A program made the position numbers and the translations under genes. From the NCBI GenBank assembly GCA_021740125.1, contig JAIPAJ010000015.1, positions 1 to 35,729 on the forward strand: a stretch of DNA of 35,729 nt, given 5' to 3'. Shown one piece after another: positions 17,628 through 26,166 of the stretch. Position 1 is the first letter of the stretch. Each line of letters begins with the position of its first letter. Below the pieces are notes generated by a model. It was not told where the DNA came from. It saw only the letters and a list, made by a program, of their open reading frames with translations, and made no database searches. The DNA is from Leadbetterella sp. (GTDB lineage Bacteria > Bacteroidota > Bacteroidia > Cytophagales > Spirosomataceae).

Positions 17628-18545
17628 AGTGAGATTAAACCTAAGTGTGTGCCCAACCACAAAAGGTTTTTTACTCAAACAATAAATACTTATTGCTTGA
17701 AAGTCTATGATTATTTCATAAAAAGCTCCTTTAAAAATATTATTGGTCACGGTAGCTTCATACTCCCCTTCATCATTTATTTCAATATTTTCAGCCCTTA
17801 CAAAAGATTCTTTCCCCGCAATATTTATCATAAAACCATCGCCAGTTAGTAAGGCCACGTATTTATTTTTGGGCGAATTATAAATTACTTCTGAGCTTCC
17901 TTTCTGTACCATCCTGCCATTTTTAAGTATAAATAACTCATCTACCAACCCAAAGGCATCATGAATATCGTGTGTCACAAAAATACAAGCAATGGATTCC
18001 TTACGAAGCACCGATTGTAAGTTGATCAGAACTTTTTTTTTGATGATTGGGTCAAGATTAGCAAATGGCTCGTCTAACAACAATACCAAGGGCTCGTCAG
18101 CAATGGCTTTGGCCAACATCACTCTTTGGATTTCTCCACCTGACAATTCTCTTGGAAACTTTGTCAATAAATGATTGATATTTAAATCCTTAGAAAGTTT
18201 TTTTACACGTTGAGATTGATATTTTTTCTCGAAATATCGCAACTCATAGGCTATATTTTCAGCAATAGAAATATTGGGAAAAAGTGTATTTTGCTGTGTT
18301 ACCATCTTAATCTGTTTATGGCCAGCTATAAGTTTTTTAGAAGGAGGTTCTAATGGTACTTTGTTGAGAAATATAGCTCCGGAACTAGGATCTTTTAGAC
18401 CAGCTAACATTTTAAGTAAAGTCGTTTTTCCAGAACCACTTTGGCCTATAATTCCCAGAATCGTCCCCTTTTCAACTTTAAGATTTATGTTTTTTAAGGA
18501 AAATACATCGGAATATTCGAAATTTACTTTTCTAGCTTCTATCAT
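17607..18545 (-). CDS. ABC transporter ATP-binding protein (orphan)
   Basis: 312 residues from ATG 18543-18545 (MIEARKVNFEY); the frame allows an earlier TTG at 18554, which is less likely. Walker A GQSGSGKTT (residues 34-42), Q-loop KMVTQQNTLFP, signature LSGGEIQRVMLAKA, Walker B LVLLLDEPFANLDP and H-loop CIFVTHDIHD are all intact. A C-terminal region of about 80 residues (ENIEINDEGEYEATVTNNIF onward) resembles the TOBE regulatory domain of sulfate/iron/spermidine import ATPases. No permease or binding protein is adjacent, so the transported substrate is unknown. Confidence 0.9.
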   Translation of the reverse strand: MIEARKVNFEYSDVFSLKNINLKVEKGTILGIIGQSGSGKTTLLKMLAGLKDPSSGAIFLNKVPLEPPSKKLIAGHKQIKMVTQQNTLFPNISIAENIAYELRYFEKKYQSQRVKKLSKDLNINHLLTKFPRELSGGEIQRVMLAKAIADEPLVLLLDEPFANLDPIIKKKVLINLQSVLRKESIACIFVTHDIHDAFGLVDELFILKNGRMVQKGSSEVIYNSPKNKYVALLTGDGFMINIAGKESFVRAENIEINDEGEYEATVTNNIFKGAFYEIIIDFQAISIYCLSKKPFVVGHTLRFNLTSIIYFD

Positions 18546-18551
18546 ATTTAG

Positions 18552-18559
18552 CAAAAGTA
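18552..18559 (-). promoter_or_regulatory. Candidate -7 box for the ABC ATPase gene
   Basis: On the minus strand TACTTTTG matches TAnnTTTG, and the ATG follows only six bases later. No TTTG at -33 is visible. If active, the mRNA would be leaderless or nearly so. Confidence 0.35.
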
Positions 18560-18607
18560 AAATGTATTCTCCAATTTTTTTTTATTAATTTGTAAAAAAA
18601 CCTATGT

Positions 18608-19315
18608 ATGCTCGACCTTTACAACAAACAAATCAAGTGTCTTGTTGCACTTGACTCTATAATTTTTGGATTTGACGGTGAAGAATTAAAAATATTACTC
18701 GTAAAAAGAGGTCTAGAAGAAACAACTGAAACTTGGTCGCTCATGGGCGGGTGGCTTCAAGAAAATGAAGGGCTAAATGAAGCCGCAGATAGAATTTTAT
18801 TTGAACATACTGGCTTGAGAGACGTTTATCTAGAACAGCTTGCAGCCTTTGGAAACCCCAAAAGAGACCCTGTTATGCGAACTGTTTCTGTTACCTACAA
18901 AGCACTTTTGAATATTGCTGATTATGACCACAAATTGACCAACAAAATAAATGCCAAGTGGTTTTCTCTAAAAGAACTCCCAACACTACTATTTGACCAT
19001 TCTGAAATGGTAGCTCTTGCGGTAGAGCGTCTCAGAGCAAATGCATCACTTCACCCCATTGGATTTGAACTTTTGCCAGAGAAATTTACACTTCCACAGC
19101 TTCAAAACCTATACGAGGCTATTTTTGACACCAAATTTGACAAAAGGAACTTTACAAGGAAGCTTCTAAGTACCAACATTCTTTCAAAAACAGATGAGAA
19201 ACAGAAAGGTTTTTCAAAAAAAGGGGCCTATTTCTACACTTTGAACAAAGTCAATTATCAACACAGTACCTCATTCAATTTTCTTTCTTTAACCAACCCC
19301 GACAAAATATTATAA
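18608..19315 (+). CDS. Nudix-domain transcriptional regulator (NrtR-like), degenerate Nudix box
   Basis: 235 residues. The N-terminal Nudix fold (residues about 8-145) carries the box as GGWLQENEGLNEAADRILFE followed by HTGL. The consensus R-E-U-x-E-E is read as R-I-L-F-E-H, so two of three catalytic glutamates are missing and hydrolysis is doubtful. The C-terminal part (FTLPQLQNLYEAIFDTKFDK and NFTRKLLSTNILSKT) is the winged-helix DNA-binding domain of the NrtR family. In Bacteroidota such proteins often control sugar catabolism and in other phyla NAD synthesis (family knowledge). A sugar-acid dehydratase gene lies 1.4 kb downstream. The regulated target is not shown by the sequence. Confidence 0.85.
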   Translation: MLDLYNKQIKCLVALDSIIFGFDGEELKILLVKRGLEETTETWSLMGGWLQENEGLNEAADRILFEHTGLRDVYLEQLAAFGNPKRDPVMRTVSVTYKALLNIADYDHKLTNKINAKWFSLKELPTLLFDHSEMVALAVERLRANASLHPIGFELLPEKFTLPQLQNLYEAIFDTKFDKRNFTRKLLSTNILSKTDEKQKGFSKKGAYFYTLNKVNYQHSTSFNFLSLTNPDKIL

Positions 19316-19354
19316 AAAAAGCTCAATAAACTATATAAGTCTACTGAGCTTTTT
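19313..19354. terminator. Bidirectional terminator between Nudix regulator and OmpA-fusion gene
   Basis: AAAAAGCTCA (19316-19325) pairs with TGAGCTTTTT (19345-19354). A 19-base loop contains a small inner ACT/AGT pairing. A and T runs flank the stem, and the site lies between convergent genes. Confidence 0.7.
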
Positions 19355-19377
19355 CATATTTTCTTAGAAATCAGTTC

Positions 19378-20619
19378 TTATTTGGTTACGACTTTAATTC
19401 TGGGATAATTCCCACCATTTCCACCCGAACCAGTGTCTATTCTTATTGTATTAACACCTTTTCTCAACAATACTTTCTTTACTGCGAAGGCTCGCTTGTT
19501 GTTTAGCTTTGGGTCTCCACCTTCTGAAAAAGCCGTTATCTTAATTTGTAAACTTTCATTTGCGTTCATTAAACTAGCAATACTGTCAATAACGGGTATA
19601 GACTCATTGCTAAGGTCAAACGATTTGTCTAAGTATTGAATACTTTTAAAATCAAATTCAGATCCTTGTCCTTTAGTTTTGTCGTTGACATATTGTTTCA
19701 AAACAACAAATTCAGATGTAATAGGGGTTTGTACCGTTTTTGAAGAGTCTGCTGATTCATTAATTTTAACAGAATCCTCGGATACTCTGTCTAGTGAGTC
19801 AGCAAACATCAACTCTTCGTCAATAGATTCTACAGGAGTTTCTTCCTTACTAAAAAAACCAAAATCACCACTTTTTACCCAGAAATAATAAAGAATTCCT
19901 CCCAAGAGAACCAATGCCAACAAACCTAGAAGTACTTTTTTATTAAAAAAAGTCTCAGAACTAGAGTCGTGGTTATAACCTTCTGAAAAAGAGCCTATTG
20001 TAGGTGCAACCGTTTCTTCTTCAGAAGCTTTTACCTCCGGTTTTTTAGGAGCGACAATTTTTGTATTGATCAGTTCTTGTAATCCTAGTGCTGGAATCAT
20101 CTTTTCCATCAATGATTCTGGAGCTTGCTGAAGCAACAATTCATGATGTTGTTTGAGATAATAAATCATATCATCCTTGTTCATATTCTCAGAATTAATT
20201 CTTTTTCCGAGCAAATCGATTAACAATGAGGAGGTAAGACCCGATGTAATAACTGTAACGTTTTTGCTTGTATTGGCATAAGAACCAATCATGCTAAGCA
20301 AAGGACTTTTGTAAGCTGGAAAAATCTGACTGATGATTTTGGAGCCATCTTCGGCAACTTTTTCAATCAAACCTTTTTGTGAAAAAAGCAATGATTTATC
20401 TTCTGGAACTGAACTCTTATTATATTTTTCTTTGATTTGGTTGAACAACATTCCAGCACTCATATCGCTGTTGGTTCTTCTTATTAACCCTGCCACCAAA
20501 GTATAAAAAACACCCTTAACTGCCACTTCAACATATCCTAAATTATCAGTAGAAATTGATTTTAATTTGGTTATAAAATCTTCATTGATAATATCTTCAA
20601 AGCTTTCGAAAAGATTCAT
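19378..20619 (-). CDS. DUF937 - transmembrane - OmpA-like fusion protein
   Basis: 413 residues from ATG at 20617-20619 (MNLFESFEDIINEDF). Longer starts would add a hydrophobic stub not expected in DUF937. Residues 1-190 are a DUF937-like helical domain (cytosolic). One membrane span is near residue 230 (VLLGLLALVLLGGILYYFWV). An acidic S/D/E-rich linker follows, and residues about 320-413 look like an OmpA peptidoglycan-binding domain: KSIQYLDKSFDLSNESIPVI, DSIASLM, then LQIKITAFSEGGDPKLNNKR and RAFAVKKVLLRKGV. The protein would connect the cytosol with the cell wall. Function is unknown; it is divergent from the dehydratase gene. Confidence 0.8.
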   Translation of the reverse strand: MNLFESFEDIINEDFITKLKSISTDNLGYVEVAVKGVFYTLVAGLIRRTNSDMSAGMLFNQIKEKYNKSSVPEDKSLLFSQKGLIEKVAEDGSKIISQIFPAYKSPLLSMIGSYANTSKNVTVITSGLTSSLLIDLLGKRINSENMNKDDMIYYLKQHHELLLQQAPESLMEKMIPALGLQELINTKIVAPKKPEVKASEEETVAPTIGSFSEGYNHDSSSETFFNKKVLLGLLALVLLGGILYYFWVKSGDFGFFSKEETPVESIDEELMFADSLDRVSEDSVKINESADSSKTVQTPITSEFVVLKQYVNDKTKGQGSEFDFKSIQYLDKSFDLSNESIPVIDSIASLMNANESLQIKITAFSEGGDPKLNNKRAFAVKKVLLRKGVNTIRIDTGSGGNGGNYPRIKVVTK

Positions 20620-20729
20620 TTTTATGTTAAAGTTTAAAATTAGCATGCAAAAAAACAAAAAAAACGTTGTTTTACCTATATTTATGCGGGCTATTTATAA
20701 TTTTACAGTCAAATTTTATTCAATCATTC

Positions 20730-22457
20730 ATGGAAAACGACAACAAAGAAGATTTAAGGAGTAAGGACTGGTTTGGCAAAACTGGAAAGGATGGATTTAT
20801 TTATCGTTCTTGGATTAAGAATCAAGGCTATCCAGCTCACCAATTTAAAGGTAAACCTGTTATAGGAATTTGCAATACCTGGTCAGAAACCACTCCTTGC
20901 AATGGCCATTTTAGAGAAATTGCTCAGTTTGTAAAAAACGGTATCTATGAGGCGGGTGGTTTTCCACTAGAATTCCCTGTGATGTCCTTGGGCGAAACTA
21001 TCATCAGGCCGACAGCCATGCTTTATAGAAACCTCGCAGCTATGACTGTCGAAGAAAGCATTCGTGGCAATCCTTTTGATGCTGTGGTGTTGTTGACAGG
21101 TTGTGACAAAACCACCCCTTCTTTGGTAATGGGTGCCGCAAGTGTAGATTTACCCACAATCGTTGTTCCAGGTGGACCAATGCTCAATGGCAAATTTCAA
21201 GGGAAGGATATAGGCTCAGGAACCGACGTATGGAAATTTGCAGATGATTTCAGAACAGGAAAGATGTCGGCAGAAGATTTTGAAGAAGCAGAGGCTTGCA
21301 TGAGTCGTTCGGCTGGACATTGCTCTACCATGGGTACAGCCTCTACAATGGCCGTAATGACAGAAGCCTTGGGTCTTACATTGCCTGGTATATCTGCAAT
21401 TCCGGCCGTGGATTCTCGCAAAAAAATGCTTGCACATATGAGCGGCATGCGTATCGTAGAAATGGCGAAAGAAAATCTTAAGATTTCGGATATACTTACA
21501 AAAGGTGCTTTTGAAAATGCCATAAAAGTAAATGCGGCTGTGGGTGGATCTACAAATCTTATTTTACACTTACTTGCTATCGCAGGACGAATTGGTATAG
21601 ATTTAAAACTAGAGGATTTCGATGACTTAGGTAGTAAAATCCCTCTTTTGGTGAACCTCATGCCTTCCGGAAAATTCCTAATGGAAGACTTTTATTATGC
21701 GGGTGGACTTCCAGTGGTAATTAAAGAAATGTCTGAGATTTTGAGAAAAGACACCATCAGTGCCAACGGTAAAAGCATCATAGAAAACTCTGAAAAAGCC
21801 AGAAATTGGAATCCAGAAGTGATATTCCCTTACAACAATCCACTCAAAGAAGAGGCAGGAATAACGGTTGTAAGAGGTAATCTTTGCCCAGACGGATCGG
21901 TTATTAAAGTCTCTGCTGCAACTGATAAACTACTGACGCACAGAGGAAAAGCCGTAGTTTTTGAGACTATAGAAGATTATCATGCTCGAATTGATGATCC
22001 AGAACTAGATATTGACGAAAACTCCATTATGGTTCTGAAAAACTCTGGCCCGAAAGGTTATCCAGGTATGCCAGAGGTAGGAAGTATGGCACTTCCTAAA
22101 AAAATATTGGAAAAAGGCATAACTGACTTGGTAAGAATTTCTGATGCTCGCATGAGTGGAACTGCCTTCGGTACTGTTTTCCTACATGTTTCGCCTGAAT
22201 CTGCCGTGGGCGGACCATTGGCGTTTGTACAAAACGGCGATATGATCACAGTGGACGTTCCGAATAAAAAACTTAATCTCGATATTTCGGAAGAAGAAAT
22301 GGAAACCCGTAGAAAGAATTGGAAACCAATTGACCTTGGATATGTGAGAGGCTACGCCAAAATGTACATAGAATCTGTTAATCAAGCACATTTGGGTGCT
22401 GATTTTGACTATTTGGTAGGCAAGTCAGGCAGCAAAGTAAATCGTGAGTCACATTAA
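20730..22457 (+). CDS. IlvD/Edd family sugar-acid dehydratase (L-arabinonate dehydratase-like)
   Basis: 575 residues from ATG 20730 (MENDNKEDLRSKDWFG); an upstream in-frame start adds a hydrophobic stub and is rejected. Iron-sulfur dehydratase: cluster cysteines appear in TWSETTPCNGH, LLTGCDKTTPS and AGHCSTMGTAST. The opening RSKDWFGKTG...YRSWIKNQGYP and the end VNQAHLGADFDYLVG match the L-arabinonate / aldonate dehydratase branch rather than amino-acid dihydroxyacid dehydratase, so a role in oxidative sugar degradation is likely (inference). The exact sugar acid is not determined. It is followed one base later by the GSCFA gene. Confidence 0.88.
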   Translation: MENDNKEDLRSKDWFGKTGKDGFIYRSWIKNQGYPAHQFKGKPVIGICNTWSETTPCNGHFREIAQFVKNGIYEAGGFPLEFPVMSLGETIIRPTAMLYRNLAAMTVEESIRGNPFDAVVLLTGCDKTTPSLVMGAASVDLPTIVVPGGPMLNGKFQGKDIGSGTDVWKFADDFRTGKMSAEDFEEAEACMSRSAGHCSTMGTASTMAVMTEALGLTLPGISAIPAVDSRKKMLAHMSGMRIVEMAKENLKISDILTKGAFENAIKVNAAVGGSTNLILHLLAIAGRIGIDLKLEDFDDLGSKIPLLVNLMPSGKFLMEDFYYAGGLPVVIKEMSEILRKDTISANGKSIIENSEKARNWNPEVIFPYNNPLKEEAGITVVRGNLCPDGSVIKVSAATDKLLTHRGKAVVFETIEDYHARIDDPELDIDENSIMVLKNSGPKGYPGMPEVGSMALPKKILEKGITDLVRISDARMSGTAFGTVFLHVSPESAVGGPLAFVQNGDMITVDVPNKKLNLDISEEEMETRRKNWKPIDLGYVRGYAKMYIESVNQAHLGADFDYLVGKSGSKVNRESH

Positions 22458-22458
22458 T

Positions 22459-23436
22459 ATGTCAGAATTCCGAACCGTCATTGAAAAAATAAATCCAGAG
22501 TTTCAGATTTCTTTGAAATCCAAAATCTTGACTTTAGGCTCATGTTTTTCTGATGTTTTGGGAAATTATTTGGTAGAAAACAAAATTGAATGTTTAGCCA
22601 ACCCATTTGGAAATGTTTTTAATTTAAGTTCTATCAGTAACCTCCTAGATGAACTCTTAGAACCGTCTGAAAATAATGAAGACACCATTGTAGAAAACGA
22701 TGGTGTCTTTTTTCATTATAATTATCATTCTGAAATTAGGGATTTCACTAAAGTTGGACTAGTAGAAAAAATAAAAACTTTAAACAACAGTATCGGGTCA
22801 TTCTTAAAATCAGCTAATTTTTTAATCATTACTTTGGGGACAAGCTGGGTTTATGAGCAAAAACAAACTCAGAAAATTGTTTCGAATTGCCACAAACAAA
22901 AAGCAGCTTTGTTCAATAAAAAGCTTATAGGAGAAAAAGAACAATTAGATATTTTTGAAAACATCTATTCAAAGCTTAAAACATTTAATCCTAATCTGAA
23001 AATTATACTTACGGTTAGTCCAGTTAGGCATATCAAAGACACAATTCAATTGAATAGTGTATCAAAATCCATTCTTAGAACTTTATGCTATGCTATAACC
23101 AGCAGATATTATGATACTTACTATTTCCCATCCTACGAAATAGTAATAGATGATTTAAGAGACTATAGATTTTATAAATCTGATTTAATTCATCCAAATG
23201 AACAAGCTGAAAAGTACATTCTAAATATTTTCTCTGAAACCTACTTCGACAATACGCTAAAAATTTTCATAAATGATTGGATTAAAATAAAAACTGGGAT
23301 AGATCATAGGCCTTTTAACCCCAAATCTAAAAATCACAAAAAATTTCTACAAAATCTATTAATCAAAATACAAACATTTGAAAATCAAATAGATATTTCA
23401 AAAGAAGAAGCTGCTATTAAGAATCAAATCAGCTAG
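22459..23436 (+). CDS. GSCFA domain protein
   Basis: 325 residues from ATG 22459, one base after the dehydratase stop; an earlier GTG at 22444 overlaps that gene and is less likely. The N-terminal motif KILTLGSCFSDVLGNYLVE is the GSCFA signature, followed by ANPFGNVFNLSSI. LIITLGTSWVYE, KIILTVSPVRHIKD and DLIHPNEQAEKYI complete an SGNH-hydrolase-like arrangement (Ser in GS, His in HPN). No signal peptide. The biochemical role is not established for the family in my knowledge; a hydrolase or esterase activity is inferred from fold-like motifs. The gene is probably co-transcribed with the dehydratase. Confidence 0.88.
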   Translation: MSEFRTVIEKINPEFQISLKSKILTLGSCFSDVLGNYLVENKIECLANPFGNVFNLSSISNLLDELLEPSENNEDTIVENDGVFFHYNYHSEIRDFTKVGLVEKIKTLNNSIGSFLKSANFLIITLGTSWVYEQKQTQKIVSNCHKQKAALFNKKLIGEKEQLDIFENIYSKLKTFNPNLKIILTVSPVRHIKDTIQLNSVSKSILRTLCYAITSRYYDTYYFPSYEIVIDDLRDYRFYKSDLIHPNEQAEKYILNIFSETYFDNTLKIFINDWIKIKTGIDHRPFNPKSKNHKKFLQNLLIKIQTFENQIDISKEEAAIKNQIS

Positions 23437-23499
23437 TTTAGCATTTGCTCGAACTTTAAGCCTTTTGCCAATGTTTGCTATTTTAGTATAAAACTATTC

Positions 23500-24603
23500 A
23501 TGGGAGAATTTACAGTTACAAAAGAAAAATTATTACAAGCATTAAGCACAGTAGAAGAGCCTGATCTTAAAAAAGATTTGGTGACTCTTAACATGATTTC
23601 AGATATCGAAATCGGGGTAAATCAAGTTACATTCACTGTAATTTTGACTACTCCTGCGTGTCCGCTAAAAGAACTCATCAAACAAAGGTGTGTTGATGCT
23701 ATTCATAGAGACTTGGGAGATGATTTTGAAATAAACATCAACATGACTTCAAATGTCACCTCTATTTTAAATAAAAACTTGCTACTACCGCAAGTAAAAA
23801 ATATCATAGCCATATCCTCTGGCAAAGGTGGCGTAGGAAAATCTACGGTGACTGTAAACCTTGCCATGGCCCTGAAAAAATCAGGTGCTAAAGTTGGAAT
23901 TATTGATGCGGATATTTCTGGTCCTTCCATTCCAATCATGTTTGGAGCTGAAAATATGCAACCGTTGGTTTCGGTAAAAGACGGGAAAAACTTCATCTCT
24001 CCTATTATGCAGTATGGCATCAAAATGATTTCAATTGGCTTTCTTACTCCACAAGACAGTGCCGTAGTCTGGAGAGGCCCAATGGCTAGCCAAGCCTTAA
24101 AGCAATTTTTTGGTGACGTGGACTGGGGTGAATTAGACTACCTTTTGTTAGATTTACCTCCAGGAACAGGTGATATCCACTTAACTTTGGTACAGACAGT
24201 ACCAGTTACGGGAGCAGTTATAGTAACTACCCCTCAAAAAGTAGCCTTGGCCGATGCCACCAAAGGCGGTTCTATGTTTAGCCAAGCCAATATCAATGTG
24301 CCTATATTGGGAATAATTGAAAACATGGCTTATTTTACACCAGAAGAACTTCCTGACAATAAGTACTTTATATTTGGAGAAGGAGGTGGTCAACAATTGG
24401 CCGACAAATTCAACGTACCAGTTTTAGGGCAAATTCCTTTGGTACAAAAAATCAGAGAAGGGGGCGACTCAGGCAGACCAATTATGATGGACGAAAGCGA
24501 AGTAGTTTCTGATGCATTTTTCTCAGCTGCTGAAAATCTCGCCCAACAAATAGCGATCAGAAATGCTAATTTGCCAAAAACAGAACCTGTGAAAATGAGA
24601 TAA
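23500..24603 (+). CDS. mrp: Mrp/NBP35 (ApbC) family iron-sulfur carrier ATPase
   Basis: 367 residues. It assembles and delivers [4Fe-4S] clusters in the cytosol. The N-terminal MIP18/DUF59 domain (residues 1-90) has TTPACPLKELIKQRC. The P-loop, of the deviant Walker A type, is ISSGKGGVGKSTVTVNLAMA near residue 105. Then IIDADISGPSIPIMFG, MASQALKQFF and YLLLDLPPGTGDIHLT follow. The usual CPxC pair that binds the bridging cluster is absent: the corresponding stretch reads IIENMAYFTPEELPDNKYF. This also happens in other Bacteroidota Mrp proteins (my recollection). A terminator follows. Confidence 0.93.
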   Translation: MGEFTVTKEKLLQALSTVEEPDLKKDLVTLNMISDIEIGVNQVTFTVILTTPACPLKELIKQRCVDAIHRDLGDDFEININMTSNVTSILNKNLLLPQVKNIIAISSGKGGVGKSTVTVNLAMALKKSGAKVGIIDADISGPSIPIMFGAENMQPLVSVKDGKNFISPIMQYGIKMISIGFLTPQDSAVVWRGPMASQALKQFFGDVDWGELDYLLLDLPPGTGDIHLTLVQTVPVTGAVIVTTPQKVALADATKGGSMFSQANINVPILGIIENMAYFTPEELPDNKYFIFGEGGGQQLADKFNVPVLGQIPLVQKIREGGDSGRPIMMDESEVVSDAFFSAAENLAQQIAIRNANLPKTEPVKMR

Positions 24604-24623
24604 AACATTTCAAAATATTTTAC

Positions 24624-24653
24624 AAAAAAGACTTCCTTACGGAGGTCTTTTTT
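24624..24653 (+). terminator. Intrinsic terminator after mrp
   Basis: GACTTCC (24630-24636) pairs with GGAGGTC (24641-24647) around TTAC, extended by six A on the left and six T on the right. It lies 20 bases after the mrp stop. Confidence 0.9.
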
Positions 24654-24724
24654 GTTTATAAATTATATCAATTTGTAACAGTTTTTTCATAACTTTCTGA
24701 TTGAAAATTCAACCTGAATAATAA

Positions 24725-26068
24725 ATGAAAAATTCTAGAAGACAATTCGTGAGAAATGTAGCTTTTTCAAGTCTTGCATTTCCCAGCATTTCAACTGCCT
24801 TGGCCAATTCCCGCCCAAAAAGTGTAGCACCATCAGACAAAATGAAGATTGGTTTGATTGGCTGTAAAGGAATGGGTTTCTCAAACCTTCAAAGGCACAT
24901 AAAAAACAAAGGCATTGAATGCATTGGCTTGTGCGATGTAGACCAAAACGTTTTAGACGAACGCTCGGCTCAATTAGAAAAAATGCAGGGAAGCAAAGCC
25001 AAAACCTATGGCGACTACAGACAAATGCTTGATAACAGGGAAATTGATTACGTGATTGTGGGTACACCTGACCATTGGCACTGTCTAAACATGATTGGAG
25101 CTCTGGATGCAGGCAAGCATGTTTATGTTGAAAAACCGATTGCTCATAACATGGATGAGTGCAATTTGATGGTCAAAGCAGCAAAAAAATATGGAAAAAT
25201 AGTACAAGTAGGACAATGGCAAAGAAGCGGCCCGCATTATGAAGAAGCCTTTAAGATGGTGAAGTCAGGTATGCTGGGCAAAATTCGATTGGTAAAGGTA
25301 TGGGCTTACCAAGGTTGGATGAAACCCGTGAATGTATTGCCTGACACTGCTGTACCAAAGGGTGTTAATTATGATATGTGGCAGGGTCCTGCCCAAAGGC
25401 ACCCATTTAACGAAAATCGCTTCCATTTTAACTTTAGGTGGTTTTGGGATTATGCGGGTGGATTAATGACCGACTGGGGTGTGCATGAAATTGACATAGC
25501 CTTACACGCCATGGGAGCCAAAGCACCGATATCAGTGATGGCTTCAGGCGGCAAATTTGCTTATCCTGATGATGCTTCTGAAACACCAGATACTTTACAA
25601 ACCGTCTTTCAATACGATGGCTTCAATATGCTTTGGGAACACGCCACGGGCATTGATGGCGGAAATTATGGAAAAACTGAAGGCATTGCATTTATAGGAA
25701 ATAACGGCACACTGGTGGTTCATAGGGGTGGATTTGAGTTGATTCCAGAGACTTACACCGAAAATAGTATCAAAAAACCCAAAGTAGAACCATTACCTAT
25801 TTTTACCAAAAAATCTGAAGATGATTATTTATACAATCATGCTGAAAACTTCATCAATGCCATCAGAAATAATGACCCGAAATCGCTCAAATGCGGAATA
25901 GAAACGGGCAGTATTGCTGCCATAAATGCTATAATGGGCAATATTTCTTATAAATTGGGCAGAAAAGTATTTTGGGATGAGGCGAACGGAAACTTTAAAA
26001 ATGACAAAGAAGCCAATGCTTTAATGGTTTCACATTATAAAAATGGTTATTCTTTGCCCAAAGTTTAA
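24725..26068 (+). CDS. Gfo/Idh/MocA family oxidoreductase with twin-arginine signal (second)
   Basis: 447 residues. An exported NAD(P)-dependent oxidoreductase. Tat signal NSRRQFVRNVAFSSLAFPS, processed probably near the alanine-rich TALANS. The Rossmann domain starts with KIGLIGCKGMGFSNLQRH, and the catalytic lysine motif is VYVEKPIAHNMDE. The C-terminal domain has FRWFWDYAGGLMTDWGVHEI and DIALHAMGA. It is longer than the family member at 2518 and differs in the C-terminal domain, so they are not recent duplicates apart from the shared N-terminal segment. Substrate unknown, probably a sugar derivative. It stands alone between a terminator and the CAP-domain gene. Confidence 0.9.
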   Translation: MKNSRRQFVRNVAFSSLAFPSISTALANSRPKSVAPSDKMKIGLIGCKGMGFSNLQRHIKNKGIECIGLCDVDQNVLDERSAQLEKMQGSKAKTYGDYRQMLDNREIDYVIVGTPDHWHCLNMIGALDAGKHVYVEKPIAHNMDECNLMVKAAKKYGKIVQVGQWQRSGPHYEEAFKMVKSGMLGKIRLVKVWAYQGWMKPVNVLPDTAVPKGVNYDMWQGPAQRHPFNENRFHFNFRWFWDYAGGLMTDWGVHEIDIALHAMGAKAPISVMASGGKFAYPDDASETPDTLQTVFQYDGFNMLWEHATGIDGGNYGKTEGIAFIGNNGTLVVHRGGFELIPETYTENSIKKPKVEPLPIFTKKSEDDYLYNHAENFINAIRNNDPKSLKCGIETGSIAAINAIMGNISYKLGRKVFWDEANGNFKNDKEANALMVSHYKNGYSLPKV

Positions 26069-26166
26069 TAAATTTTTTTGAATTTTCTAGAGGTATTTCC
26101 GTTTTAAAGAAGTTCACAAGTTTTGGAACAAATTTTGTATCAAGTTTCCTAATTGATTGAATTCTA

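Noticed and set aside
21197-21661. 154-codon frame opposite the sugar-acid dehydratase
   Set aside because: Antisense shadow of a strongly conserved enzyme, no signal peptide or domain.
2518-26068. The two twin-arginine oxidoreductases as a duplicated pair
   Set aside because: Only the Tat signal start is closely alike; lengths (365 and 447) and C-terminal domains differ, so recent duplication is not supported.
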